DNA of 64,000 nucleotides from Ruminococcaceae bacterium UBA6353 (lineage in GTDB: Bacteria; Bacillota; Clostridia; Oscillospirales; Acutalibacteraceae): the NCBI GenBank assembly GCA_002437905.1, contig DJRT01000010.1:47173-111172 (forward strand). Direction: 5' to 3'. Below the pieces are notes generated by a model. It saw only the letters and a list, made by a program, of their open reading frames with translations, searched no databases and was not told where the DNA came from. This document shows positions 10,867 through 19,031 of the stretch, piece after piece. The translations under genes and the position numbers were made by a program. Each line of letters starts with the position of its first letter. Position 1 is the first letter of the stretch.

Positions 10867-11467
10867 TCCGTATGAAGTGCTGGGCGTACGCCGCGACGCG
10901 ACCGACGACGAGATAAAAAGCGCCTACCGTGCGCTGGCGCGCAAATACCACCCGGACAACTATGCTGACAACCCCCTGTCCGACCTTGCACAGGAAAAGA
11001 TGCAGGAGATCAACGATGCCTACGATGCCATTGTGCGGGAGCGCAAGGCCGGCGGCCCCGCTGCCGGCGGCTATACCGCGCCGAACAGCAGCTGCGGCAG
11101 CACCGGCTACGCCGATGTGCGGCAGATGATCCGGCAAAACCGCATTATGGATGCCGAGGTACTGCTGGATGGCATACCGGACTATGCCCGCAATGCCGAG
11201 TGGTTTTTTCTCAAGGGCAGCGTGCTGTACCAGAAGGGCTGGCTGGAGGAGGCCAATGTGCATTTTCAGACCGCCTGCCGTATGGACCCGGGCAATGTGG
11301 AATACCGACAGGCGCTCAACCGGGTGGCAAACAACCGCCGCACCGGCGGCTACCGTACCGCCGGGGGCGGCGGCCAGGGCTGCACCGCCTGTGATGTGTG
11401 TACCACCTTGTACTGCGCCGATTGCTGCTGCGAATGCATGGGCGGCGATCTGATCCGCTGCTGCTGA
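10856..11467 (+). CDS. J-domain protein with TPR-like region and Cys-rich tail
   Basis: A 203-residue protein. The J domain covers residues 4-60 with HPD at 32-34 (KYHPDNY), the motif that stimulates DnaK ATPase. A Gly/Ala/Ser linker follows. Residues about 95-160 resemble a pair of TPR-like helices (WFFLKGSVLYQKGWLEEA). The last 30 residues hold ten cysteines, ending IRCC. It lacks the DnaJ zinc finger and C-terminal domains, so it is a specialised co-chaperone rather than DnaJ. The start ATG is inside the end of the DUF5685 gene (11-bp overlap), with GGAGAGGA upstream. Confidence 0.85.
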   Translation: MNRDPYEVLGVRRDATDDEIKSAYRALARKYHPDNYADNPLSDLAQEKMQEINDAYDAIVRERKAGGPAAGGYTAPNSSCGSTGYADVRQMIRQNRIMDAEVLLDGIPDYARNAEWFFLKGSVLYQKGWLEEANVHFQTACRMDPGNVEYRQALNRVANNRRTGGYRTAGGGGQGCTACDVCTTLYCADCCCECMGGDLIRCC

Positions 11468-11529
11468 CCGCATCCGGCGGCTGCCCGATGGCAACCGCCT
11501 GTATTCTTTCACAAAAGGAGAGGCTTTCC

Positions 11530-12069
11530 GTGAGTAGATCCTCCGGCCGCATTGCGCTGTGCGGTATCACCGCCGCGCTCTCCCTGTTGTTTCTGCTGCT
11601 GACCGCCCTGCCGGTGACCGAAATGGCGCTGCCGGCTCTGGCCGGCGTTGTGCTGATCCCGGTGGTCATCGAGCTTGGCCGCCGCGCCGGCCTGCTGACC
11701 TATGTTGCCGTCAGCCTGCTGGCGTTGCTGGTGGTTCCCTCGCTGGAGGGCAAGGCGCTGTATGTGGCCTTTTTTGGCTATTATCCCATTGTAAAGGCTC
11801 TGCTGGAGAGCCGCCGCCCGCCGCGCGCCCTCGAATGGACGCTGAAGCTGCTGGTATTCAATCTGGCCACCGTAACCACCTATTGGCTGCTGCTGACCTT
11901 CTTTGCTCTGCCGGCAGAAACCTTTACCATCGGCGGCGTATCATTACCCTGGGTATTCCTGCTGCTGGGCAACGGCGTGTTTGTGCTGTATGATTGGGGC
12001 CTTTCCCGCCTCATCACCGCCTATATCGTCCACTGGCAGCCCCGCGTGCACCGGCTGATCAAAAAATGA
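11530..12069 (+). CDS. Integral membrane protein of unknown function
   Basis: A 179-residue protein of about five or six hydrophobic segments (for example AALSLLFLLLTALPV and VAVSLLALLVVPSL) and a basic C-terminus. GTG at 11530 is chosen since AAAGGAG (11514-11520) lies 9 bp before it; an ATG at 11488 is possible but has no such site. The compact fold with short loops recalls ECF-transporter S components, but there is no diagnostic motif and I do not assign a function. It follows the J-protein gene by 62 bp and may belong to the same transcript. Confidence 0.7.
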   Translation: MSRSSGRIALCGITAALSLLFLLLTALPVTEMALPALAGVVLIPVVIELGRRAGLLTYVAVSLLALLVVPSLEGKALYVAFFGYYPIVKALLESRRPPRALEWTLKLLVFNLATVTTYWLLLTFFALPAETFTIGGVSLPWVFLLLGNGVFVLYDWGLSRLITAYIVHWQPRVHRLIKK

Positions 12070-12074
12070 CCGTT

Positions 12075-12161
12075 CTCCGGTGGCGGGCATTTTTGCAGGA
12101 TGGAAAATGGGACTTGCATTTTTGCCTCCGGTGGAGTACAATAGCCACCGGAGCTTTTTTT
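12075..12161 (+). promoter_or_regulatory. Overlapping terminator hairpin and promoter before the RpiR regulator
   Basis: CTCCGGTGG (12126-12134) and CCACCGGAG (12145-12153) form a stem followed by CTTTTTTT, so it can terminate the upstream operon. The same stretch carries TTGCAT (12114-12119), a 17-bp spacer and TACAAT (12137-12142), with the -10 in the loop. An upstream duplicate, CTCCGGTGGC at 12075-12084 plus a second GCATTTTTGC, could pair with the same 3' arm. The inverted repeat around the -10 might therefore also be an operator. Confidence 0.6.
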
Positions 12162-12219
12162 GTATTTCCTACCGGCGGCAGCACCTGCCAGTCCGGGCGG
12201 CATTTGAGGTGAGGCATCT

Positions 12220-13098
12220 GTGAAAGCGACCCTGACCGGGCTGATCCACGCCCATGAGAGCCATTTTTCCAAAGGGCAGCGGCGCATTGCCGCTTTTATT
12301 ACCGAACACTCCGATGAGGCGGCCTTTATGACCGCCTTCCGCCTTGGCGAGGAGGTCGGCGTCAGCGAATCCACCGTGGTGCGGTTTGCTGCCGAGCTGG
12401 GCTTTGACGGCTATCCGCAGCTGCAGAAAGCGATGCAGGAGATGATCCGCAGCAAGCTGACCATCCTGCAGCGGCTGGAGGTCACACGCGCCCACATGGC
12501 CGATGACGAGGTGCTGCACGATGTGGCGGCCGCCGACATCCACAATATCCGCCAAACGATGGAGGAGATGGATCAGGAGGCCTTCTTCGGCGCGGTGGAC
12601 ACGATCGTCCATGCCCGGCACCTGTATGTATTCGCGGCCGGCAGCTGCAAGGCGCTGGCCTCTTTCCTGACCCACTATCTGCAGATGCTGCTGGGCAACC
12701 GGGTACACCTGGTCACCGCCTCCAGCCAAAGCGAAATTTTTGAAGAAATGCTGGATATCGACCGGCAGGACGCCGTTATCGGCATCAGCTTCCCCCGCTA
12801 TTCCAGCAAGGCTGCCACCACGCTGCACTACGCCCGCTCCAAAGGGGCGCGGGTGATCGCCCTGACCGACAGCCTGCTCTCCCCCATTGCCACGCACGCC
12901 TCCTACCGGCTGCTGGCGCACAGCGATATGGCCTCCATAGTGGACTCGCTGGTGGCGCCACTGAGCGTGATCAACGCACTGATCGTGGCAGTCTCCCTGA
13001 AAACGATGGACCAGAACCGCCACAAGCTGGAGGAGCTGGAGCGCCTATGGGGCGATTATCGGGTGTATGAGCCGGTAGACGAAACGGAGAACGGCTGA
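12220..13098 (+). CDS. MurR/RpiR-family transcriptional regulator (HTH plus SIS domain)
   Basis: A 292-residue protein. An N-terminal RpiR helix-turn-helix (residues 1-75, FRLGEEVGVSESTVVRFAAELG) is followed by a SIS sugar-phosphate-binding domain (about 120-270, with YVFAAGSCKALA and IGISFPRYS). Such regulators sense sugar phosphates or amino sugars. GTG start with GAGGTGAGG upstream. The stop overlaps the next gene by one base (TGATG), so it is coupled to the flavoprotein gene. No sugar gene is adjacent, so the ligand is unclear. Confidence 0.9.
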   Translation: MKATLTGLIHAHESHFSKGQRRIAAFITEHSDEAAFMTAFRLGEEVGVSESTVVRFAAELGFDGYPQLQKAMQEMIRSKLTILQRLEVTRAHMADDEVLHDVAAADIHNIRQTMEEMDQEAFFGAVDTIVHARHLYVFAAGSCKALASFLTHYLQMLLGNRVHLVTASSQSEIFEEMLDIDRQDAVIGISFPRYSSKAATTLHYARSKGARVIALTDSLLSPIATHASYRLLAHSDMASIVDSLVAPLSVINALIVAVSLKTMDQNRHKLEELERLWGDYRVYEPVDETENG

Positions 13099-14339
13099 TG
13101 CAGGTACTGATTATCGGCGGCGGCGCAGCCGGCTGCATAGCAGCCGGTGCAGCAGCACGGCAGGGACACACCGTTACCGTGCTGGAACGCAACCCCCGTC
13201 CCGCGCGCAAGGTGATGATCACCGGCAAGGGGCGCTGCAATCTGACAAACAACTGCTCCATTGAGGAGTTTATCGCCCATGTGCCGGAAAACGGGCGCTT
13301 TCTGTACAGCGCGCTGACCGCTTTCACCCCGCAGGATATGATGGCGCTGATCGAGGCACAGGGCGTACCGCTTAAAACCGAACGCGGCAACCGGGTGTTC
13401 CCCTGCTCCGATAAGGCGGTGGACATCGTGGATGCGCTGGCGCGCTATGCCCGGTGCCCCGGTGAGCCGTCCGGCGCCCGCTTTGTGCAGGGGCGCGCCG
13501 TGCAGCTGGAGCTGACCGGAGGCGCCTGCACCGGCGTACGGCTGGAGGACGGCACACGGCTGGCCGCCGACCGGGTGATCATCGCCACCGGCGGCTGCTC
13601 CTATCCCGGCACCGGCTCCACCGGCGATGGCTACACGCTGGCGCAGCAGGCCGGGCACACCATCGTGCCGCCGCGCCCCTCTCTGGTTGCCCTGGAATCG
13701 CCGGATACATTCTGCCCGGAGCTGCAGGGCCTATCCCTGAAAAACTGCGGCCTGCGGGTGGAGGACACCGCCACCGGCAAGACGCTCTATACCGACCTTG
13801 GTGAAATGCTGTTCACCCACTTCGGCGTCAGCGGCCCCATGGTGCTCAGCGCCAGTGCCCACATGCGGCAGATGGCGCCGCAGAGGTACACCCTGTGGAT
13901 CGACTGGAAGCCGGGGCTGACCCCGGAGCAGCTGGATGCCCGCCTGCTGCGGGATCTGGGTGAGCGCGCCAACATGGATATGAGCAATGCGCTGGGCAAG
14001 CTGCTGCCGCGGCTGCTCATCCCGGTCATCCTCCGGCTGGCGCTAATCCCCCCGGAGCGCAAATGTCACGACCTGACCCGTGAGGAACGCCGCCGCCTGT
14101 GTGCCCTGATCAAGGCCATGCCGGTGCGCATCAGCGGCTTCCGGCCGATAAGCGAGGCCATCGTTACCGCCGGCGGCGTGAGTGTGCGGCAGGTCAACTC
14201 CCGCACCATGGCCTCCCGCCTGGTGCTGCAGCTGCGCTTTGCCGGTGAGGTACTGGATATTGACGCCTATACCGGCGGTTTCAATCTACAGATCGCCTTT
14301 TCCACCGGCATGGCTGCCGGATCACATATTGCTGAATAA
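13098..14339 (+). CDS. BaiN/RdsA-like NAD(P)/FAD-dependent oxidoreductase (HI0933 family)
   Basis: A 413-residue flavoprotein. The FAD-binding GGGAAG motif is at residues 7-12, followed by the family-typical KVMITGKGRCNLTNN at about 35-50. ATGGCSYPGTGSTGDGY near 170 and GGVSVRQVNSRTMASR near 360 are hallmark HI0933 motifs. Members include the bile-acid reductase BaiN and many uncharacterised oxidoreductases; the substrate here is unknown. It is translationally coupled to the RpiR regulator and lies 28 bp before cmk. Confidence 0.88.
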   Translation: MQVLIIGGGAAGCIAAGAAARQGHTVTVLERNPRPARKVMITGKGRCNLTNNCSIEEFIAHVPENGRFLYSALTAFTPQDMMALIEAQGVPLKTERGNRVFPCSDKAVDIVDALARYARCPGEPSGARFVQGRAVQLELTGGACTGVRLEDGTRLAADRVIIATGGCSYPGTGSTGDGYTLAQQAGHTIVPPRPSLVALESPDTFCPELQGLSLKNCGLRVEDTATGKTLYTDLGEMLFTHFGVSGPMVLSASAHMRQMAPQRYTLWIDWKPGLTPEQLDARLLRDLGERANMDMSNALGKLLPRLLIPVILRLALIPPERKCHDLTREERRRLCALIKAMPVRISGFRPISEAIVTAGGVSVRQVNSRTMASRLVLQLRFAGEVLDIDAYTGGFNLQIAFSTGMAAGSHIAE

Positions 14340-14367
14340 AATACCAAAGAAGGATGTGTCCCCAACC

Positions 14368-15054
14368 ATGCCATACGCTATTGCTATCGACGGCCCCGCC
14401 GGCGCGGGAAAAAGCACCATCGCCCGTGCACTGGCGAAGGAGCTGCAGTTTATTTATGTGGATACCGGCGCCCTGTACCGCACCGTTGGCCTGTATATCC
14501 TGCGCAGCCATATTGCCCTGACGGATGCAGAGGCCATTACGGCCGGCCTGCCGGGGCTGCGCGTTACCCTCGGCTACGCCGGCGGGGAGCAGCGGGTCTT
14601 TCTGAACGGGGAGGATGTGAGCGACAGCATCCGCACGCCGGAGGTCTCTATGGCGGCCTCAACCGTTTCGGCCATTCCCGCCGTGCGGGCATTCCTGCTG
14701 CAGACCCAGCGGGACATGGCCGCCGCCCACTCTGTTGTGATGGACGGCCGGGATATCGGCACCACCATCCTGCCGCAGGCGCAGGTCAAGATCTTTCTGA
14801 CCGCCTCGGCCGAGGCCAGGGCACAGCGCCGCTTCACCGAGCTACAGGAAAAGGGCGTCGATACCACCTACGAGGCCGTGCTGCAGGATATGGAAAAGCG
14901 CGACTATGACGATACCCACCGCGCCATCTCCCCGCTGCAGCAGGCGCCGGACGCCGTGCTGGTGGATACCAGCCATGATACGCTGGCGCAGGCAATCGAG
15001 CGGGTACGGCAGACCGTGGCCGCACGGCTGCCGCACAGCGGACAGGAGGCATAA
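14368..15054 (+). CDS. cmk: Cytidylate kinase
   Basis: A 228-residue protein of normal length. It phosphorylates CMP/dCMP. The P-loop GPAGAGKST is at residues 9-17; DTGALYR near 32, DGRDIGT near 128 and the AQRRFTEL lid region follow. ATG 14368 fits the usual N-terminus (AIAIDGPAGAGKS); a GTG 12 bp upstream is possible. It is followed after 4 bp by ispH-rpsA, matching the common cmk-ispH-rpsA order in Clostridia. Confidence 0.96.
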   Translation: MPYAIAIDGPAGAGKSTIARALAKELQFIYVDTGALYRTVGLYILRSHIALTDAEAITAGLPGLRVTLGYAGGEQRVFLNGEDVSDSIRTPEVSMAASTVSAIPAVRAFLLQTQRDMAAAHSVVMDGRDIGTTILPQAQVKIFLTASAEARAQRRFTELQEKGVDTTYEAVLQDMEKRDYDDTHRAISPLQQAPDAVLVDTSHDTLAQAIERVRQTVAARLPHSGQEA

Positions 15055-15058
15055 CGCC

Positions 15059-17062
15059 ATGCCCGTTATTCTGGCCAAAAGTGCCGGTTTCTGTTTTGGC
15101 GTCAAGCGCGCCGTTGACAGGGTACATACCCTACTGGCCGAAGGGGAGCAGGTCTGCACCCTCGGCCCGATTATCCACAATCCACAGGTGGTCGCAGAGC
15201 TGGCAGCACACGGTGTGCGCACCGTCAGCGACCCCGCCGAGGCGGACGAAAACGCCGTACTGGTGATCCGCTCCCACGGCGTACCGCAAAGCACCTATGA
15301 CGCCATCCGGCAGCGCGGGCTGCGTTTCAGTGACGCCACCTGCCCCTTTGTGGCCAAGATCCACCAGATCGTTTCCACGCATTCCGCCGCCGGCAGCATC
15401 GTTCTGATCGCCGGCAATGCCGCCCATCCCGAGGTTTTGGGCATCCGCGGCCACTGCCACGGCCCCTCTTTTGTTTTTGAAAACGAGGCGCAATTGGCGG
15501 AATACCTAAATTTTGCAGATTTCCCACAAAGAACTTCGTTTATTATGGTTGCTCAGACAACCTACAACACAAAATCCTGGGAAAAATGCGCAAACATCGC
15601 AAAAAAAAGCTGTACAAATCTCCAAATCTTTGATACAATATGTAATGCGACTGCGAAGCGCCAGGAGGAAGCACTCCGGATGGCGCAGCAGTGCGATCAA
15701 ATGGTTATTGTCGGCGGGCGCGAAAGCTCCAACACCGCCAAGCTGCGGGATCTCTGCTCTGCTTACTGCCCCACCCATCTGGTGGAGACAGCGGCCGAGC
15801 TGCAGCGCAGCTGGTTCCGACCCGGCGAGTGCGTCGGGTTGACTGCGGGCGCTTCCACACCGGCCGATATTATAAAGGAGGTACATTCAACTATGTCCGA
15901 AATCGTCAACAACACCGAAGTCAAGGAACCCGTCGCAGCCCCCGAAAACTATGAGGAGATGAGCTCTGAAGAGTTTGCCGCCGCAGTGGATGCAACTCTG
16001 CAGAATGTCACTGACGATAAAGTCCGTGGGTTGGTCGTGGCAATCGCGCCCAACGAGGTTCAGGTCGAAGTGGTAGGCCGTAAGCAGACCGGCTACATTC
16101 CTGCTGATGAGCTTTCCAACGATCCCAATGCCAATCCGGCTGATCTGGTCAAGGTGGGCGATGAGCTGGAGCTGCTCATCATGCGCACCAACGATCAGGA
16201 GGGCACCATCATGCTGTCCAAGAAGCGCGTGGATGCCCTGAAGGGCTGGGACACCATTGTGGAGGCCGAGGAGAACGGCACTGTGCTGGAGGGCACCGTT
16301 GTCGACATCATCAAGGGCGGCATGCTGGTGGTTACCCACGGTGTGCGTGTGTTCGTGCCCGCCTCGCAGGCTTCCCTCAACCGCATGGAGGATCTTTCCC
16401 CGCTGAAGGGGCAGACCGTCCAGCTCAAGATCATCGAGGTCAATGCCCACCGCCGCCATGCGGTCGGCTCCGTGCGCCAGGTGGCGCAGGCTGCCCGCAA
16501 GGAGCAGGAGGAGGCTTTCTGGGCGCAGGCTGAGGTTGGCCAGGAGTACACCGGCAAGGTCAAGTCCCTGACCTCCTACGGCGCCTTTGTGGATCTGGGC
16601 GGCGTGGACGGTATGGTGCACATCTCTGAGATGTCCTGGAGCCGCATCAAGCACCCCTCCGAGGTGATGAATGTCGGCGATACCGTCACGGTCTATATCA
16701 AGGGGCTGGACACGGAGAAGAAGAAGATCTCGCTCGGCTACCGCAAGGCCGAGGACAATCCGTGGGAGATCTTCAAGGCGCAGTACCCGGTGGACAGCAT
16801 TGTGACCGCCAAGATCGTGGGCATGACCACCTTTGGCGCTTTCGCACAGATCCTGCCCGGCGTGGACGGCCTGATCCATATTTCCCAGATTGCTGACCAC
16901 CGCGTGGAGAAGCCGCAGGATGAGCTGCAGATCGGCCAGGAAGTACAGGCCAAGATCACCGCGATCGACTACGACCGCAAGCGCATCAGCCTGTCTATCC
17001 GCGCCCTGCTGGAGCCGGAAACCGAGGCTGCAGAAGCCACCGAAGCCGCTGCTGAGGAATAA
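15059..17062 (+). CDS. ispH/rpsA: Bifunctional IspH (HMBPP reductase) / ribosomal protein S1 fusion
   Basis: A single 667-residue frame. Residues 1-278 are IspH, the [4Fe-4S] enzyme that makes IPP/DMAPP in the last MEP step. Its three cluster cysteines are in GFCFGV (near 12), DATCPF (near 97) and ICNAT (near 195). Residues 279-667 are S1 with four OB-type S1 repeats, the Gram-positive length. The typical VDGMVHISEMSW and VDGLIHISQIADH are in repeats 3 and 4. Such fusions are known in Clostridia. An in-frame ATG at 15893, the natural S1 start, has a perfect internal SD, so free S1 may also be made. An acidic/Ala tail ends the protein. Confidence 0.95.
   Translation: MPVILAKSAGFCFGVKRAVDRVHTLLAEGEQVCTLGPIIHNPQVVAELAAHGVRTVSDPAEADENAVLVIRSHGVPQSTYDAIRQRGLRFSDATCPFVAKIHQIVSTHSAAGSIVLIAGNAAHPEVLGIRGHCHGPSFVFENEAQLAEYLNFADFPQRTSFIMVAQTTYNTKSWEKCANIAKKSCTNLQIFDTICNATAKRQEEALRMAQQCDQMVIVGGRESSNTAKLRDLCSAYCPTHLVETAAELQRSWFRPGECVGLTAGASTPADIIKEVHSTMSEIVNNTEVKEPVAAPENYEEMSSEEFAAAVDATLQNVTDDKVRGLVVAIAPNEVQVEVVGRKQTGYIPADELSNDPNANPADLVKVGDELELLIMRTNDQEGTIMLSKKRVDALKGWDTIVEAEENGTVLEGTVVDIIKGGMLVVTHGVRVFVPASQASLNRMEDLSPLKGQTVQLKIIEVNAHRRHAVGSVRQVAQAARKEQEEAFWAQAEVGQEYTGKVKSLTSYGAFVDLGGVDGMVHISEMSWSRIKHPSEVMNVGDTVTVYIKGLDTEKKKISLGYRKAEDNPWEIFKAQYPVDSIVTAKIVGMTTFGAFAQILPGVDGLIHISQIADHRVEKPQDELQIGQEVQAKITAIDYDRKRISLSIRALLEPETEAAEATEAAAEE
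15611..15639 (+). promoter_or_regulatory. Possible internal promoter for the S1 part
   Basis: TGTACA (15611-15616), 17-bp spacer, TACAAT (15634-15639), inside the AT-rich patch of the ispH part and about 250 bp before the internal S1 start. It could give S1 transcripts independent of ispH. The hexamers are imperfect (4/6 and 5/6), so this is a hypothesis. Confidence 0.35.
15874..15895 (+). promoter_or_regulatory. Internal Shine-Dalgarno and start codon for free S1
   Basis: AAAGGAGGT (15874-15882), a perfect anti-16S match, lies 10 nt before an in-frame ATG (15893-15895) that starts MSEIVNN, a normal S1 N-terminus. A strong initiation site in the middle of the fused frame suggests a separate 389-residue S1 is translated as well. 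Confidence 0.8.
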
Positions 17063-17088
17063 GGCCCCCTGCTGCATAAAAGCAACAT

Positions 17089-17127
17089 CCCCGCTGCAAA
17101 GCCCAGGCTTTGCAGCGGGGATTTTTT
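17089..17127 (+). terminator. Strong terminator after ispH-rpsA
   Basis: A 15-bp perfect stem (17089-17103 with 17106-17120) followed by ATTTTTTC. It ends the rightward RpiR-to-rpsA block, facing the leftward RluA gene. Confidence 0.9.
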
Positions 17128-17158
17128 CGGCTATTTCTGTCTGTGCATTGATACCCGA

Positions 17159-18133
17159 TCACTCCCGGAAAAGGGTGCCATCCCGGAATTTATCGGCAAA
17201 CCAGACGCTCGGCAGCACAAATTCACGGCCATTGAGGTATTCCAGCTCCCCAGCCGGCGTGGTGAATGCAAAGCGCAGACGGTAGGAACACAGCGCCTGC
17301 TTATCAAAACCGGTTCCTTTATTGAGGGTATTGCGGCCGTACTTGCCATCCCCCAGCAGTGGATGGCCGATGCTGGCCAGGTGTGCACGGATCTGGTGGG
17401 TGCGACCGGTCAGCAGGTGGATCTCCAGCAGGCTCATGCCGTACCGCTCCTCCAGCACCCGATAGCGGGTGCGGATGGTGCGACCGCCAGGGATCGGCGT
17501 GGCCGACACCGTTACGCGGTTTTTCTTCTCATCCTTTTCCAGGTATCCCTCCAGCGTATCCGCCGGTTTTGGCATCTGCCCATGCACAATGCACAGATAG
17601 TACTTTTCGATCTCCCGCTGCTTGAGCTTTTCGTTCAGAATACGCAGTGCCGCCGCGTTTTTGGCTGCCAGTACAATGCCGGCAGTATTACGGTCTATCC
17701 GGTTGACCAGCGCCGGCGTAAAGCTTTGCTCCGCAGCCGGGTCGTACTCGCCCTTTTCATACAGATACCGCTGCACGCGGAAGATCAGCGTATCGCGATA
17801 CTCATGCTCATCCGGATGCACCAGCAGCCCCGGCTTTTTATTCAGCAGCAGCAGGTTGTCATCCTCGTATACGATATCCAGCTGGCGGGATGCCTGCAGA
17901 AAATCGTAGGCGGGCGGCACCTCCTGCAGCACATCCTCCGGCAGGAAGAGGGACAGCACATCCCCCTCCTGCAGCCGGTCGGCGCTGTCGCAGCGCTTGC
18001 CATTAAGACGCACATCCTTTTTGCGGATAGCCTTGTACAGCAGCGGCAGCGGCAGCCGCCGGTAGGTCTTGGTCAGAAATTTATCCAGCCGCTGGCCGGC
18101 GTCGTTTTTTTGTACGGTGATGGTGGTTTTCAC
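17159..18133 (-). CDS. RluA-family RNA pseudouridine synthase
   Basis: A 324-residue protein with an N-terminal S4 RNA-binding domain (about 13-75) and a RluA catalytic domain. The catalytic Asp lies in NRIDRNTAG near 150. GRTHQIRAHLASIGHPLLGD near 245 is the conserved C-terminal motif. It isomerises specific uridines in rRNA or tRNA; the exact site (RluC/RluD/YlyB-like) cannot be told. GTG at 18133 is chosen because TAGGAGGA lies just upstream; the open frame extends further but would cross the radC promoter. Confidence 0.92.
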   Translation of the reverse strand: MKTTITVQKNDAGQRLDKFLTKTYRRLPLPLLYKAIRKKDVRLNGKRCDSADRLQEGDVLSLFLPEDVLQEVPPAYDFLQASRQLDIVYEDDNLLLLNKKPGLLVHPDEHEYRDTLIFRVQRYLYEKGEYDPAAEQSFTPALVNRIDRNTAGIVLAAKNAAALRILNEKLKQREIEKYYLCIVHGQMPKPADTLEGYLEKDEKKNRVTVSATPIPGGRTIRTRYRVLEERYGMSLLEIHLLTGRTHQIRAHLASIGHPLLGDGKYGRNTLNKGTGFDKQALCSYRLRFAFTTPAGELEYLNGREFVLPSVWFADKFRDGTLFRE

Positions 18134-18155
18134 GCAATTCCTCCTAACGGAAAGC

Positions 18156-18184
18156 TTTACATTTCCCCGGCCGTGTGGTACAAT
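18156..18184 (+). promoter_or_regulatory. Promoter of radC
   Basis: TTTACA (18156-18161), 17-bp spacer, TACAAT (18179-18184). GTGGT and ACCAC flank the -10 as a short inverted repeat. It faces away from the RluA gene start at 18133. Confidence 0.65.
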
Positions 18185-18207
18185 CAACCACAGTGAGGTG
18201 AGCACGG

Positions 18208-18954
18208 ATGGCACAAACCAAGGATACGGTCTCCCACGACGGACACCGGCAGAGGATGAAGGAGCGCCTGCTGCGGGATGGGCTGGAAAGCTTCAGTGAG
18301 CACGAAATGCTGGAGCTGCTGCTGTTTTATGCCCTCCCCTACCGGGATACCAATGCGCTCGGCCATGTGCTGATCGACCGTTTTGGCAGCCTGTGCAATG
18401 TGCTGGACGCCGCCTATGCCGACCTGCTGAAGGTGCCCGGCGTCACGCCCCACATTGCCACCCTGCTGACGCTGTGCGGACAGACGGCGCACAGCTATAT
18501 GCGCCGCCGCTACCAGCGGGGCACACTGCTTTACACCGCCAAGGAGCTGGGCGAATACATCCTGCCCTGGTTTATCGGACAAAAGGCCGAATCGGTGGTG
18601 CTGGTATCCATGGATAACCGCAGCAAGCTGCTCAATGCCACCCGCATTTTTGAGGGCAGTGTCAATTCCGCCCAGTTCAATTTCCGCACCGCCGTACAGC
18701 AGGCCCTGCAGGATAATGCCACCCGCGTGGTCATGGCGCACAATCACCCCAATGGCTTTGCACTGCCCTCCAATGCCGATATCGACACCACACGCCGCTT
18801 CGCCGAGGTGCTGGCACTGGTGGATATCCGGCTGGTGGACCACATTGTGGTGGCCGAGGATGATTATGTCTCTATGGCGGAAACGCCGATGTTCGCCGAG
18901 ATCTTCCGCACCGGCAGCAGCCCTGCCAAAAGCAGGAAGGTCGCCGAAAAATAG
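18208..18954 (+). CDS. radC: RadC family protein (JAB/MPN metalloprotease fold)
   Basis: A 248-residue protein. A helix-hairpin-helix-like N-terminus (residues 20-90, VLIDRFGSL and KVPGVTPHIA) precedes a JAB domain. The metal-binding signature AHNHPNGFALPSNADIDTT is near residues 173-191. RadC was named from DNA repair phenotypes, but its biochemical role is not settled. GAGGTGA lies 6 bp before the ATG. It shares its control region with the divergent RluA gene. Confidence 0.92.
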   Translation: MAQTKDTVSHDGHRQRMKERLLRDGLESFSEHEMLELLLFYALPYRDTNALGHVLIDRFGSLCNVLDAAYADLLKVPGVTPHIATLLTLCGQTAHSYMRRRYQRGTLLYTAKELGEYILPWFIGQKAESVVLVSMDNRSKLLNATRIFEGSVNSAQFNFRTAVQQALQDNATRVVMAHNHPNGFALPSNADIDTTRRFAEVLALVDIRLVDHIVVAEDDYVSMAETPMFAEIFRTGSSPAKSRKVAEK

Positions 18955-19031
18955 TCCCCGCCGCAGCTGCCTATTATCATAGCACAGTATCCGCCGATTT
19001 TCAACCGGCATATAAAGTGAGGAATTCCGCC

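Noticed and set aside
15014..15058. Longer start of ispH upstream of 15059
   Set aside because: The frame is open to 14906, but it overlaps cmk; GGAGG lies just before ATG 15059 and the IspH N-terminus begins there.
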